Part shown: in pieces, positions 32,823 through 43,741 of the stretch
Layout: each line of letters begins with the position of its first letter
Numbering within the stretch: position 1 is the first letter of the stretch
Source: Chlamydomonas sphaeroides
Lineage: Eukaryota > Chlorophyta > Chlorophyceae > Chlamydomonadales > Chlamydomonadaceae
Direction: 5' to 3'
DNA: 64,000 nt
Assembly: GCA_001662425.1 (NCBI GenBank)
Contig: BDDC01000230.1
Span: 19,505-83,504, forward strand
Position numbers and translations under genes: made by a program
The notes under the pieces: model-generated
What the model was told of the DNA's origin: nothing
Seen by the model: only the letters and a program-made list of their open reading frames with translations
The model's database searches: none

Positions 32823-35800
32823 CTACAGCATGAAGCTCCACAGGCAGGCCACCGCCGCCAGCAGGCTGAGCAGCAGCGACGACAGCGAGGCCACGCCCGC
32901 GGCGCCGGTGTCCTTCAGGTAGCTGGGCTGCTGGTTGACGTAGCTGTCGTACTTGGCAGTGTCTGGTGGCAAGGGCGGCGCGGACGAAGCGGGAGGCGGC
33001 AGGGCGCGGCGCGGTCAGCAGCGGCAGGCATCGACTGCGGCACGGGGCCCAGGGGTGGCGCACAGCGCCAGGCAGAGGCTGGCGACGGCCAGGGCCAGGG
33101 CTGGGCAAGCTGCCAGCCCGGGCGAGAGGCAGGACGCCACGCGACGCCCAGCCAGCCCAGGGCGACAACCAGCCTTTGCACACCGCATTCCCGCTGCTCC
33201 CAGGCTAGGCCAGCCCAACCGCAGCTGTCGTGGCACGGTGCTGCAGGGCCGACCACGAGCCGCGCGCGGTCAGCAGCCCAGCCTCACCGACGGTTGCGTT
33301 GCCCACGGCGGTGCAGGTGGGGCTGTCGTGGCTGGCGGCGGCGCAGACGCCCTCGGCGCTGGCCACAGAGCGCACCTGCGGCGCATGGCAGGGCGGAAGG
33401 CGGCGAGCGGGCGGCCAGGTAGGGTCGGCACAGGCAGGGGACACACAGCGCATACGGCACACACCGGAAAGCAAGGCTGCGCATCACAGAAATAGGCACG
33501 TCGTCGGGGCAGGCCGCGCACCGAACAGCGGCGGGGGGCGTCAAGTGGGCCGCTTCACATCGCATACCACAAGGCCTGCTACATGGAGCTTATGCACGGC
33601 ACGTGTGCGTATCACACTGCAACGCACCCAGCTGTCGTTGGGGCCCAGCATCGACGCGAACGAGATGACCGGGTCCGCCACTGTGATGCACTCCATGGCG
33701 CCGGTCTTGGTCTTGCCGTCGTACTCGGGCACCCAGGCGCAGTCCGTGTCGGCCTGTACGGTGTACGGTAGAGCGGACACAGCCAGGCACAATCAGGACA
33801 GCGCACACACACGTGGCCCGTGAGGACACAACCGTGCCTGGGAGCTGGAGCGCCCGCACGCACGCACGGGCGCCGCAGCGGCCAGGCAAGGTGTACCGGA
33901 AACACGCGGCGCTCAGCATACGGGCGCGCGAGGATTCGGTTGCGGCGGGGCCCGAGGCCCCGCCCGCCTCCACCACGGCAGCAACACGGCGGCTGCGCTG
34001 CGCCCTCGCCCCCCTCCTTGCTCCCCGGAGCAGAAATAGAAATAGAAATGGTTACGACTTGTGTAAAACACAGGTCATTGCATTCAGGAGGGCGGGCGTG
34101 TATGGGGCGAGCCCCACGCCTACCACGCCTACCACCCTCCCCGGGGCAAGCTGAGCAGCAGACTTAATCTCCGACAAAGAGGGAGACACAAACGCAACTC
34201 CCAAGGGGGGGGACCGCGCAAAGCAGAGCAGTGCCCCGGCGCACCTTGCACTTGGCCTCGCTCGTCTCCGAGGAGCAGACGGTGGTGGACGTGGTGCTCA
34301 CAGAGTTGACGTAGTTCCTGGCAGCATCGCAGGTGCCCACGAAGTTGGCGTAGTCCGCCTGTGGCTTGGCAGCGGGGGCGTGCGGGGCACAGGGGCGCAT
34401 GAGGGCGGGGCTGCCTGGCACGGGCCGGGCACGGACCGGGCATGGGCCGGGGATGGGCCGGCACGCCCGCTCGGGGTGTGGGTATGGGTTGCAATGACGC
34501 ACAACCGGCGGGGCCCGTCACGCACGGCCAGATCCGGCATGGCGCAGCGCAGAGCGTTGAAGGATGTGGGAATGTGTGTTCAGAATTAGGTGTGTTCCGA
34601 AATAGGTAACATGTAGTAAGCAGGTGTGTGTGCGTGTTATCACGCGGGCAAGGTGCAGGGGTGCAGGGGCGCGCGGTGGAGCCGGCGGGCGCAGCGAGTC
34701 GCTGGGTCATCTGGGGTGGCTGCTTTAAGTGAGGAACGGTGGCAAGGCACAGCGCTGGCGACCGCATGGGGCGCGGCGGGTGCTGGGGTAGCGATGGCGT
34801 ACCGAGGAGAGGGCGTTGGCGTCGTCAATCCACTTGGGGTTGCAGGCGGCGGTGACGGTGGTGGCGGTGAGCGCCGACACGGGCGAGAAGGCCAGCAGCA
34901 CGGCCGCCGCGACGATCGCGCCGGCGTTGGTGGTCCGCGCGTTGTAGAGCGCCTGCATCTGCTCCTTGGTCTTCCAGGTGCACTTGCTGTCGCCGTTGCA
35001 AGTGGCCTGGTCGGCCTTGGCGGAGCACGTCACGAACTCGTCAACCTGAGGGCGGGCGGGGTGGAGGGGCGGGGGCAGGGCCGGGGAGCAGGATGGGACT
35101 ACTGCACGCTGGAACGCTTCGCGCGAATGGCCAGGACGAAGCCGAGGCCAACGCAGGCCATGCGCAACGTGAGCAGCGAGCGGGGCAGCAAGAGAAGCTA
35201 GGAGCCATGCCCCAAGATGTGAGGCGTGATGTGTAGGATGGGCAGGGCGCTATCGCCGTCTAGCTCACACCGCGCGGCGCGGCCACGTGGGCAGCCAGCG
35301 GGGCTAGGACGGGCGAACGCAGCCGGACACGTGCGGACCGGGGCGACCGCTGCCTCACCTTGGAGCCGGAGCAGAACAGCTTGTCACGGAAGGCCTGAAG
35401 CGGCAGGGCAGCGGCGGCTCAGCGGTGTGTGTGCGGCACGCGACGGCACGCGATCGAACCCTGGGTGACGGTGGAAGGTGGACAGGCGCCGACGGCAGTA
35501 AGCGGACACGTACCGTGTAGCTCATGATGTACACCGAAGCGTAGGTGCAGGTGCTGCCGTCCCACATGCACTTCATGCTGGCGTCGGCCTGTTGGAATGG
35601 CGGGCAGAGGGAGAAAGGGTGAGAAGCACGTCAGCGTTGAGCCCTTCAGCGGCCTTCAAGCCCCGAGCTGTGCAATCTTAGAGCGACCTACCGTGCAAGT
35701 GGACTGTGAGTTCTTGGCGCGGCACTTGCTGTCGAGAGCAGCGTTATAAGCCAGGAAGCGCTGCGCGTCATTCGTGGGGTCGCCTAGAATAAGGGCAGGC

Positions 35801-36087
35801 AGTTGCCATGTGAGCAGCGGGTGCGATCAAGCTTTCAACGAGTGAGCATAAGCAGCGGTAGGATAGCGGTTGCAGGCTCGAGCCGGCACGACATAGCTAA
35901 CGCCACGCACGGCCCCCGCACCGAGACTGGTCACGTAGTCAGGGTTGAGCGAGCACTGGCTGCCCTTGTACTGGCACTGCGGCACAGTTGTCTGCGCCAA
36001 GAGGCCGCGGCCCATGCGTTCGGCACTTGCCGAGCCCGCAAATGCAGCGAGGAGCACCAAAGCCACACGCATGGAGCGACCGGCCAT
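32823..36087 (-). CDS. Secreted, probably GPI-anchored Cys-rich repeat protein
   Basis: Nine exons (36087-35922, 35783-35692, 35588-35514, 35394-35359, 35045-34803, 34358-34245, 33753-33628, 33375-33288, 32962-32823) give 359 residues with all phases consistent. The N terminus is a typical signal peptide (MAGRSMRVALVLLAAFAGSASA). The C terminus is a small-residue stretch followed by about 20 hydrophobic residues (SLLLSLLAAVACLWSFML-stop), as in GPI-attachment signals or a tail anchor. Between them a loose repeat C-x(6-8)-C-x(5-8)-C-x-W recurs: CRAKNSQSTCTADASMKCMW, CSAKADQATCNGDSKCTW and CSSETSEAKCKADTDCAW. A second hydrophobic stretch (AGAIVAAAVLLAFSPVSAL) in exon 5 could be a membrane helix and complicates the GPI reading. 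No known family was recognised; a cell-surface role is inferred. Confidence 0.85.
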
Positions 36088-37771
36088 TTCACAGCGGGGT
36101 TCGGGTCTTTCTTCGAGTATTGACCAACACAAGTGCGCGAGGAATGCGGCCAACGTCGCGGCTCTTTAATAACGCAGTGTACAGTATGTAAAGTTGTCTA
36201 CGGTTCTGACAACTTCTAACAATATAACAGTGATTCGAAGGTCTTATGGGCAGCCTGTTAGTTGACCCTGTCGGATCGCGTACGATCAACGCAAACACTT
36301 GGTAGGTACCCAGGCGCCCAGTGCCAGATGATCCATATCCCACAATCAGTTCTTTCATCAGGGTGGCCCTCGCAATGCGGCAACGTCAGCAACGGCAGGT
36401 TTGGACTGCTCAAGTGTGGGCCATTTTTGGTGCACTCAAAACCACTGCGAAACAAAGAGCCTGACGTACAGAAGCGCGAATTGTATCCTAGTAAGTGCCT
36501 TGCGGAAAGGAAGAAGTGCGGACAGACGTGGCGCATCGCGCATGCATACCGTTACTCGCTCCGTTATCCGGAATTTTGGTATCTTCTAAACTGAGACAGG
36601 AGGTGCTGATACTGGGTGATGGGTCGCAGCTGAAGGGATGGGGAGCTTGGCGGGCGCCTGACGTGCCAGTCGCCTCGGGCGGAAACAGGGGCGCACTAGG
36701 CCGCAAAGAACTTCGGCGCGCTGCCACGCGCTCTTGACACGCAACCTAGTTTGCCCCTTCTTTCTCTTGCGGCACGGGCCAGGAGTGGATTAGCGGTATT
36801 AAGGGCGGATAGGGATCGGGGAGCGGTGGAGTGGACCTGACGCTTGATTGGACTGAAATTGCCCGCTTGGCGCGTTCGGTGCGCCACCCCGGCGGATGAG
36901 GATTGTAGATGCGCGAGAAAGGCAGTGACCAGCGGATTGGATGGATTGACCCCCCTTGCAAGACGAGCCCTAGTCAGGAGAGGAGAACCCGGACATCAAT
37001 TGCGTCCTCACGCTACGTCGCCATCTAAGCATATGTCAGCTTGGGCGTACCAACCAACCAACCCACCACCAACCATCCATGCTGGTAGCCCCCGGCGCGG
37101 CACCACCGTCTGTGGCTGTCACAGCGTACCGTGGTGGCGGGCCCCAAGGCTCCCAGCATCCGGCGGTTACACCTTGCCCGTGATGCGAGGGCGCTGCTTG
37201 CCAGTACCCCATTGCGCCGCACCTAGAGCGACACCACGCAGCAACCTTCCGCACTTGCCGACCAGGACCGCCACCGTGCCGGCTGGCACCACGCTGCAAC
37301 TGAGAATGCCCGGCCCCTCCCCGGCCGCCTGCCGCTACCCGCACACAGGGTCACCTGTCACTCGCGCCGCGCACCGCGCGCCGCATGCGCCCGGGCGTCT
37401 CCCGCCCCTCCCGTCCGCAACCGCGAGCGCGGAGGCATACCTTCCCGTCACTCTAGCGCACCATGGTTCCACACATGCGTCCGCGCGGTCCCGCCGCAGC
37501 TGCGATGTGCGACCCGCGCGTGCAAATGCCTGCGCCGTCGCCCCGCTGGCCGGCCACTGGGAGCTACAGCGATGCCCCCGCAGTCCTGCCGTACCGGTGC
37601 ACTACTTGCCTTATGAACATGGGCGCGCTCGTCGGCACTCTACCAACCAGCTGCGCCGCGCGATGCGCCGCCATCCTGTGCCGCACCTCAATGGCACCGC
37701 CTCCGTCGCGAGCTGCTCCCAGCCCGCCACCGCAACCCGCCGGCCGACCCCTACTGTAGACCTTTACCCAG
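36088..37771. other. Spacer between GPI-type protein gene and RGP1-like gene
   Basis: It serves as the promoter side of the gene starting at 36087 and the 3' UTR side of the Rgp1 gene ending at 37772 (both minus strand). The 36170-36620 part is clearly richer in A and T than the rest of the window, as expected of a promoter or an inserted sequence. No exon was recognised. Confidence 0.45.
37167..37171 (-). terminator. Candidate TGTAA polyadenylation signal
   Basis: TGTAA on the minus strand about 600 bases past the Rgp1-like stop at 37772; positional inference only. Confidence 0.3.
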
Positions 37772-40700
37772 CTACCGCGGCACCGCCACGGGCGGCCGCA
37801 CCATCAGCGGCAGGCACCACACCAGCTGCTCAAAGCTGGGCTTCGGCGAGCGCCCGCGCGCGTCGCCGCCCGCGCCGCGGCCTGGACCCGGCCCCGCGAG
37901 CCCCAGGCGCGGGCCCACGGTCAGCTCGAAGCGCAGCACCCAGCGCAGGCCCACCAGCGGCGTGCGGAAGGACGGCGTGGCGGAGGCGGGCAGCGACAGC
38001 GTGAAGGACGCCAGCGCCATGTCGGCCGTCAGCTGCTGCCACTCCGAGTGCAGCCGCCGGATGACGGTGGGCGCACCGCCGCCGCCGGCCTTGGCCTGCA
38101 CGCAAGGGGTGGCCCGGCGGGTGCAGGTGTTGGGCGTCTTTGTGACCCGCTCCGCCATAGCGTGTGCTCGACATGCAGCCCCGAAGCCGGCCCGGCATGC
38201 GGTCCATCCCCGTGGGCCGCCCGCCTGTGACTTCCACACTGGCCTCTGTGCGCCTCCCATGCCCATGTGCCACGTACCGTGTCGCCCCGCTGCTGCACCC
38301 TTGCCCTCCACCCGCGCCCCCGTGCGCCCCCCTCCTGCCCCGGTGCGCCTCACCGTGTCGCCCCGCTGCCGCGCCTCGGGCGCCACCACCTCCTCGCTCT
38401 CCAGCAGCACGATGACCTCGTGGCAGCACAGCAGCGGGCCGGGCCGGGCGCCGGCACCAGGCACCGCCCCAGCCGCGGCCGCGGCGCTCGCCAGCAGGGG
38501 CGGCCGGAAGTCCAGCAGCCCTCCGAAAGTGGCCCCCGGCTGCAGGGGCACCTCCAGGGGGGCCTGGGGGCACGACAGGGGGAGGGCGAGAAGGGGCCAT
38601 AGGTCGAATCAGGTAGCGGCGAGGTGGCGGAGCAGTGAAGCCAGTGAAGCCAACGGCGGCAAGGATCGGCGACAGCGGCCGCGTTGACACCACCTCAACT
38701 GACCCGGAGAACGGTGCACCCAGCTCCGCTGCCGCGCCCATCGCGCTCGGCTGCCTGCGCGGCCGAGCCGTCGCTGCCGCACCGCTGCTACCGTGGCCAC
38801 GGCCGACGCGCCATGCGCGTCCGTCTCCCCTCACGCCCCTGCGGCCCCGCCACCGGGCCGGTCCCACCCAACGCCAGCCGCACCTGCAGCAGCAGCCTCA
38901 GCAGCGGCTGGTCGCCCACGTTGAGCGCGTACACCTTGCCGAACTGGCCCCCGCGCCGCCCCGGCCCCGGCTGACGGCCGTAGGGCCCCACGCCGCCGGC
39001 CGTGCCCGACGACAGCTGCCGCTGCACGCCCCCGCCGCCATCGCTGCGGGCCGGTCCCGGCCCCGGGCTCTGGAGCGGCCCCGGCCCCTCGCCGGCGCCG
39101 CCCTCGGGCACCTGGCCAGGGCCGGGGCCGGGCGATTCAACGTCCGAGTCGTCGGTGTCTGGCAGCAGCGCGGCGGGCCGGTGCCGGTGCGTCGCAGAGG
39201 GTGGCAAGAAGGGCCGGTTGACGCCGAAGGGGATGACGCCGCGGCCGGGGCCGGCGCCGGCGGGCGGCGGGCCGCCGCCGCTGCCGTAGCTGGCGGCCGA
39301 GCCCTGCACGCCGGCCCCCGGCGTGCCGCCGCCAGCGTCGGCGCCGCGGCCGGGCTCGGAGGGGCGGACCTCCTGCCACCGGATCCTGCGGCCGGCCAGG
39401 CGAGGGCGGGGTTGGGCAGGTGGCAAGCACGGCTCGTAAGAAGTGCCGGGTCTCACTGCAGGCACTCCTCGCACGGTGTGTCGCATGCAGTCCAGCCTCG
39501 CAGCCCCACCTGCAGTTGTGGCTGCCGAGGCCGTAGTCCAACAGGGGCACCTCGCCGCCCCCGCCCTCCTCGTGGCCGGGCGCCGAGCCGCCGCCGCCGC
39601 CGCCTGCCCCGCCCCCGCCGGCGGGCCCGGCCCCCATGGAGTGGCCGCCCGGCGCAGAGCCACCCGAGGGCGACGGCAGCGGCGCGTGCCCCGCCCCCGC
39701 CGTGGACGCCAGGGGCGAGGGCGGCACGGCACCGCCCGCGCTGCCTAGCCGGGCGTAGCCGCCATGCCCGCTGGTGATGCTGTTGGAGGGCGTGAGGCTG
39801 CGGGGCTGCTGCTGGGGTCCATGCCCGTCCAAGGAGGCGCTGCGGGCGTCGGGGTTCGTGGGGCCGCCCGAGGGGTGCTGCGCGCCCGTGCCCGGCCCCG
39901 GGCTGGGGTTGGGGTTGGGCCACACGCTGAGCGAGGTCGAGGCGGTGGTTTCGTACATGACCGCCTCCGTGTCGCCTGGGGCGGGGTGGGGTCGAGTACG
40001 CAGGCAGGCCCGTCGAGGGAACGGGTGTGGCACGGGGGGGGCCAGGGCGACGCCGTGGCAGCCCGTCGCCGCAGCGTGCGGCCTTTAGGGCCTGTCCCAC
40101 TGTGCTCTGCCATTTCAGACCTCCGCCCCGACCCTCACGGCGGCGCACCTCGGTGCACCTCATACTGCGCCCGAACCTGCAGCAGGTGGCCGACGGAAGG
40201 GAGGCCTACTGTTGGACCTGTTTCCATAAAAACCCATGCATGGCCCATCCCATTGATTGGCGCGATTTTGCAATGCGGTCCTACGAAACCACCGCCAGCC
40301 CCACGTCGGCCGGACCTGCAGCAGGTACAGGAAGCGCACCGCGCTGCCCCGGAACGAGGGGGGCAGCGGGGAGGGCAGCCGAAACCTGCGGCGCGAGGCG
40401 GGTACGGGCCATGTGAGGGCGAGGGAGCCAGCAGGAGGATGCGGGTGTGCCGGCGACAGGGCATCATGGGGCAGGCGCGCGGGTGGCCATTATGGAGGCA
40501 CAGGCCGAGGGCAGCGGGAGGCCGTGTCGGTGGTGCCACCGCACCTGAGCTGGTAATGCAGCACCGCATGTGGTGCAAGCACCTGGTCGCTTATGAGCAC
40601 GGCCGGCTCGGTGCTGAAGATGCTGCGGACGCGTTTCTGGGTAGGAGGGGAAGGGGGGCAAAGGCAGGCACGGGGCAGAGGGCGTTGCACGGGCGGGTCG

Positions 40701-41160
40701 CAGGGGGACCTGCCTATGCGCCTGCCCGCACCACCATCCCCCGGCCCGCCCCACAACAGCCTGCGCTTGGCGGTAGCGATGAGGTCCTGGCGGGACTGGT
40801 TGCCCCAGACGTGACGCCACAGCCCCCTAGAAGCCACTGCCCGTGCGCGCACCCGCGAGTCTGCCAGCTCCACGGGCGCCTCTGGCCGGTGCAACCGCTG
40901 GATGAAGCTTGGGTCGGTCCGCTCAGTACCGCAAGCCTGAAAGCTAAGCTCCTTAACATGAATGACCTGAGAAGCTTGCGGGCTAGCGCTCGCGTTGGCG
41001 TCGGCATCGGTGGAGATCTGCGCGAGCGCTGCAGGTCAAGCGCTGCTCGCAGGGCTATGAAAATGTGATGACCTGGAGCTCGCACCTGAACTGACACCTG
41101 CACAACCTCTCCTGGTAGGAAGTAATTTTTGCTCAGCGTCAAGTTGACCTGGAGCGCCAT
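37772..41160 (-). CDS. RGP1: Rgp1-family protein (RAB6 exchange-factor complex partner)
   Basis: Nine exons (41160-41086, 41017-40755, 40622-40545, 40385-40316, 40176-40149, 39975-39510, 39385-38884, 38563-38354, 38095-37772) give 671 residues with consistent phases; exon 5 is only 28 nt. Features matching Rgp1 are the arrestin-like N terminus (MALQVNLTLSKNYFLPGEVV), RLPSPLPPSFRGSAVRFLYL, FGKVYALNVGDQPLLRLLLQ, PLQPGATFGGLLDF, and TPLVGLRWVLRFELTV before EQLVWCLPLMV at the C terminus. In yeast and animals Rgp1 pairs with Ric1 to activate Ypt6/RAB6 at the Golgi, so a role in retrograde trafficking is expected. The protein is longer than animal Rgp1 because exons 6-7 insert a Gly/Pro/Ser-rich linker of about 250 residues. 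The donor of exon 8 is duplicated 76 bp downstream. The exon 2/3 junction (donor TT|GTGGGG, acceptor CGCAG) is the least certain. Confidence 0.9.
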
Positions 41161-41519
41161 CTTCTACTGAAGCAGATTACGCAGCTAGGAAAGGTGACGT
41201 GCTACATTTTGTGCTGAAGACAGCGGGCAAACATTTGCTTGCTTCAGCGTTTGCCACCGGCGTTCGAGTTGTATTGTGGTACTCCAGGGCCGTGTTACCA
41301 GTCGGCGATTGGTGGAGAGGCCAAGGCTTGAGGAACGCACTGCAATTGACACGAACCCTGGTTGTCAACGCGTGCTCAATCTGCGCACCCCCCAGACATC
41401 CATAGCACCTGCCCGCTGCCTATTGGGCGCACTTCTGGCGTACATACCTGCTGCAAGCGCATATTAACAGCACTGGACCGATTATGGCACCGACAGACAA
41501 TAGGCCGGTTTTGGTAACC

Positions 41520-41577
41520 CAAGGTCGCTGGTCTCGCGGATGCCCCCCAGGTCGCTGGTCTCGCGGATGCCAGGGCG
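41520..41577 (+). repeat. Short tandem duplication (about 27 bp, two copies)
   Basis: GGTCGCTGGTCTCGCGGATG occurs twice about 27 bp apart, immediately upstream of the truncated BTB pseudogene. Confidence 0.8.
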
Positions 41578-41615
41578 CAGCGTTTCGCATCGGCAGGACC
41601 CGTAATCCCCGCCTC

Positions 41616-43155
41616 GATGCCCGCACTGGCAATGCGACGACGCTGGCAGGCGCGACGTGCCCCGAGCACGAGCAGCAGAAATGCCTGACCTACGACCCCG
41701 CCGCCGACGCGCTCGTCGCCGCCACTCCCCGAGCGTTGTACCGCGTGTGCCCCGGCGGCGGCCAGGCTGCCGGCACCGCGTTCCTACAGCTGCTCACCGG
41801 ATGCCAGGAGGTGACGAATCTGCTTGCCGCAGTTGCCGGGCCCAACGGCGTGACCCATTTTGACCACATCATGGCTGTCCTGGCGGCAGCCGGCGTTGAC
41901 GTGAGGTTGGCTGACGCTGGCCGCGACGACCTGGTCGACGACGTACATGAGGGCCACCTGCGCTGCATGGACGCGAACGGCACCGTGCGCTGCACGGTGC
42001 TGGAGGGTCTAGATGTGGTGTCCGACCTGACCGTCGAGCCCGGCGGCGAGCAGGTGGTCGGCGCTGTCCTAGGCAACCAGCTCGCCAGGGGAGAGCTCTC
42101 CCCTCGTCCCCTGCAGCTCACCGTTATCAGTGGCCCGCCCGCTACCCTTGGCGCGCCCCAGCCCGGCGACACAGAAGTCCCATCCAATATTTCTTTGGCA
42201 TCAAAGCCTCCGCCTGAAAGCCCTGGGCAGCCGCTGCCTTGAACCGGAGCCCGCTAACCAGGGCTAGCCAGCTCCCTCGCGCGCCCGAGCAAGCTGCTCG
42301 CCCTGCCGGCCGAGGACCCGGCGGTGCCTGGCATCAGCGCAGGCAGCAGGGACTGCGCAAGCCCGACCGTGACGATCCGTGCGTATCCGTGTGGGCAATG
42401 ACGCTAGCCAGCGGGCGTTTAAGCTGCACCGCTCACTGCTGGCGGCCCACTCCGAGGAAGGGGGGCCCGTCATCTCTTTGCATTCACGGTTGCCTCGGCC
42501 CGCTCGGGGCGAAGGGACCAAGGGTCGCGTCCCAGACGAGTTCCGGCATGTAAAGTGCAGGTTGAGAGGGCAGTGGGCGCCTACGCAAGCAACGCCTTGA
42601 AAGAAGTAGCCCAATGGGTAGGGGCGGCCGGCAGGCCTGAATGAAGGACTGATGATGGGTATGCCCCTTTTCCCATTCGGGATGGGGGCACCGTGTCGAA
42701 CGCTGTTCGCGGCGCCATAAAGGGCCGCTTTTGCGGACAGCGGCACCGCTGAGGCCGCCCTGCCGGATGCCTCCCCCGCGGCCTTTGCGAGGCTGATCCA
42801 CTGTATGTACCGGAGGGACGGCACCTCAGCGGCCGGCGCGCTGCACCGAGTTCCGGCGGCGCTGCTGCGGCCCGTGGTGGCGCTGGCAGCGCAGCTGCTG
42901 CTGTCGCTGTCGCTGACCGACCCGCTGCAGGAGCGGCTGCTGGCGGCCGTGACGCCCGCTAGCGTGGTGTCGGACCTGGCTTTGGGGGAGTCGTGCGCGC
43001 TAGGGGCGCTGCTGCTGGGCCTAAAGGAGCGCTTCGTGGCGTGCTGCAAGCAGGTGGACAGAAGGCATGGAGCGCGGCTGAGGAGCTTGCAGGGGGCTCG
43101 CGGCCTCGCGCCCGAGCTGGCGGCGGAGCTGATCCGTGCGCTGGCAGACGAGTGA
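41616..43155 (+). pseudogene. Broken propeller-BTB gene copy, paralogue of 43742-45304
   Basis: Homology to the intact downstream gene starts mid-propeller (RLDARTGNATTLAGATC, then QQKCLTYDPAADALVAATPR) and runs to the C terminus (LLRPVVALAAQLLLSLS, RLLAAVTPASVVSDL), so about the first 145 residues are missing. Damage seen: in-frame TGA at 42240 and TAA at 42255 in the linker before SKLLALPAEDPAV; a frameshift near 42378 between TVTIR and VRIRVGNDASQ at the start of the BTB domain; about 240 bp of unrelated sequence at 42457-42696 after LHRSLLAAHSE, with no GT-AG pair that restores frame; and TAA at 42718 just before RAAFADSGTAEAALP. The last 117 codons remain open. A TGTAA follows at 43242. 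Read as a decaying tandem duplicate. Confidence 0.78.
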
Positions 43156-43241
43156 GCAGGGTGTGTCACGACATACTGCGTGCACGAGCCAGCCAGCCAG
43201 CCCATATGCTTACGAGATGGAGAATGGTGATCCGTTTGCGC

Positions 43242-43246
43242 TGTAA
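43242..43246 (+). terminator. Candidate TGTAA polyadenylation signal (pseudogene copy)
   Basis: TGTAA 87 bases after the pseudogene's terminal stop; probably a relic of the ancestral gene's 3' end. Confidence 0.3.
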
Positions 43247-43741
43247 GCAGCTGTCCGGTCTCCTGGCACTCCTGGGCTGCTCTGGCATATATGGGGGCAG
43301 GGGAGCCCTGTATGGGGGATCGCCGTGGTGTTGGTGTCCCCTGGCAACGCTGTGGTACCACGTGCTTACTATGCGAACTGGTGAGCACACAGAACGGCAA
43401 GACGGATTATGAAGGGTCCACCGGCTGGTAACCACTGGGGCACCGGCACCGCACTTTCGCTTTCTTGGTGCTGCGTTCCCGTCGTGCACAAGGATGTCAT
43501 ATCATTGCATATGAGCAATGTTCACTACGGTTGCCTTGCGTTTGCTGCGAGAGCATCGGGGCGCCTGTCGGCCTGTGCGCATGCCCACACATCAACCGCG
43601 CGCCCAACACGCTCCGCAATCACAATTCAGTGTCACATTGAACACAATGTTACGGAAGTTAAGTTTAAAATCCCAACATTAACGCTGACAGCTCTCGCTG
43701 CAGGACCCAAACACACAGATAACTTCTGTATCGTTTAGTTA

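Noticed and set aside
36844..38004. Open frame of 386 codons on the plus strand
   Set aside because: Its right part is antisense to the conserved last exon of the Rgp1-like gene, and its left part has no protein-like features.
42457..42722. Intron in the upstream BTB copy that would rescue the gene
   Set aside because: The only nearby GT...AG pair (42469-42722) leaves the BTB frame shifted, and other stops and a frameshift remain elsewhere.
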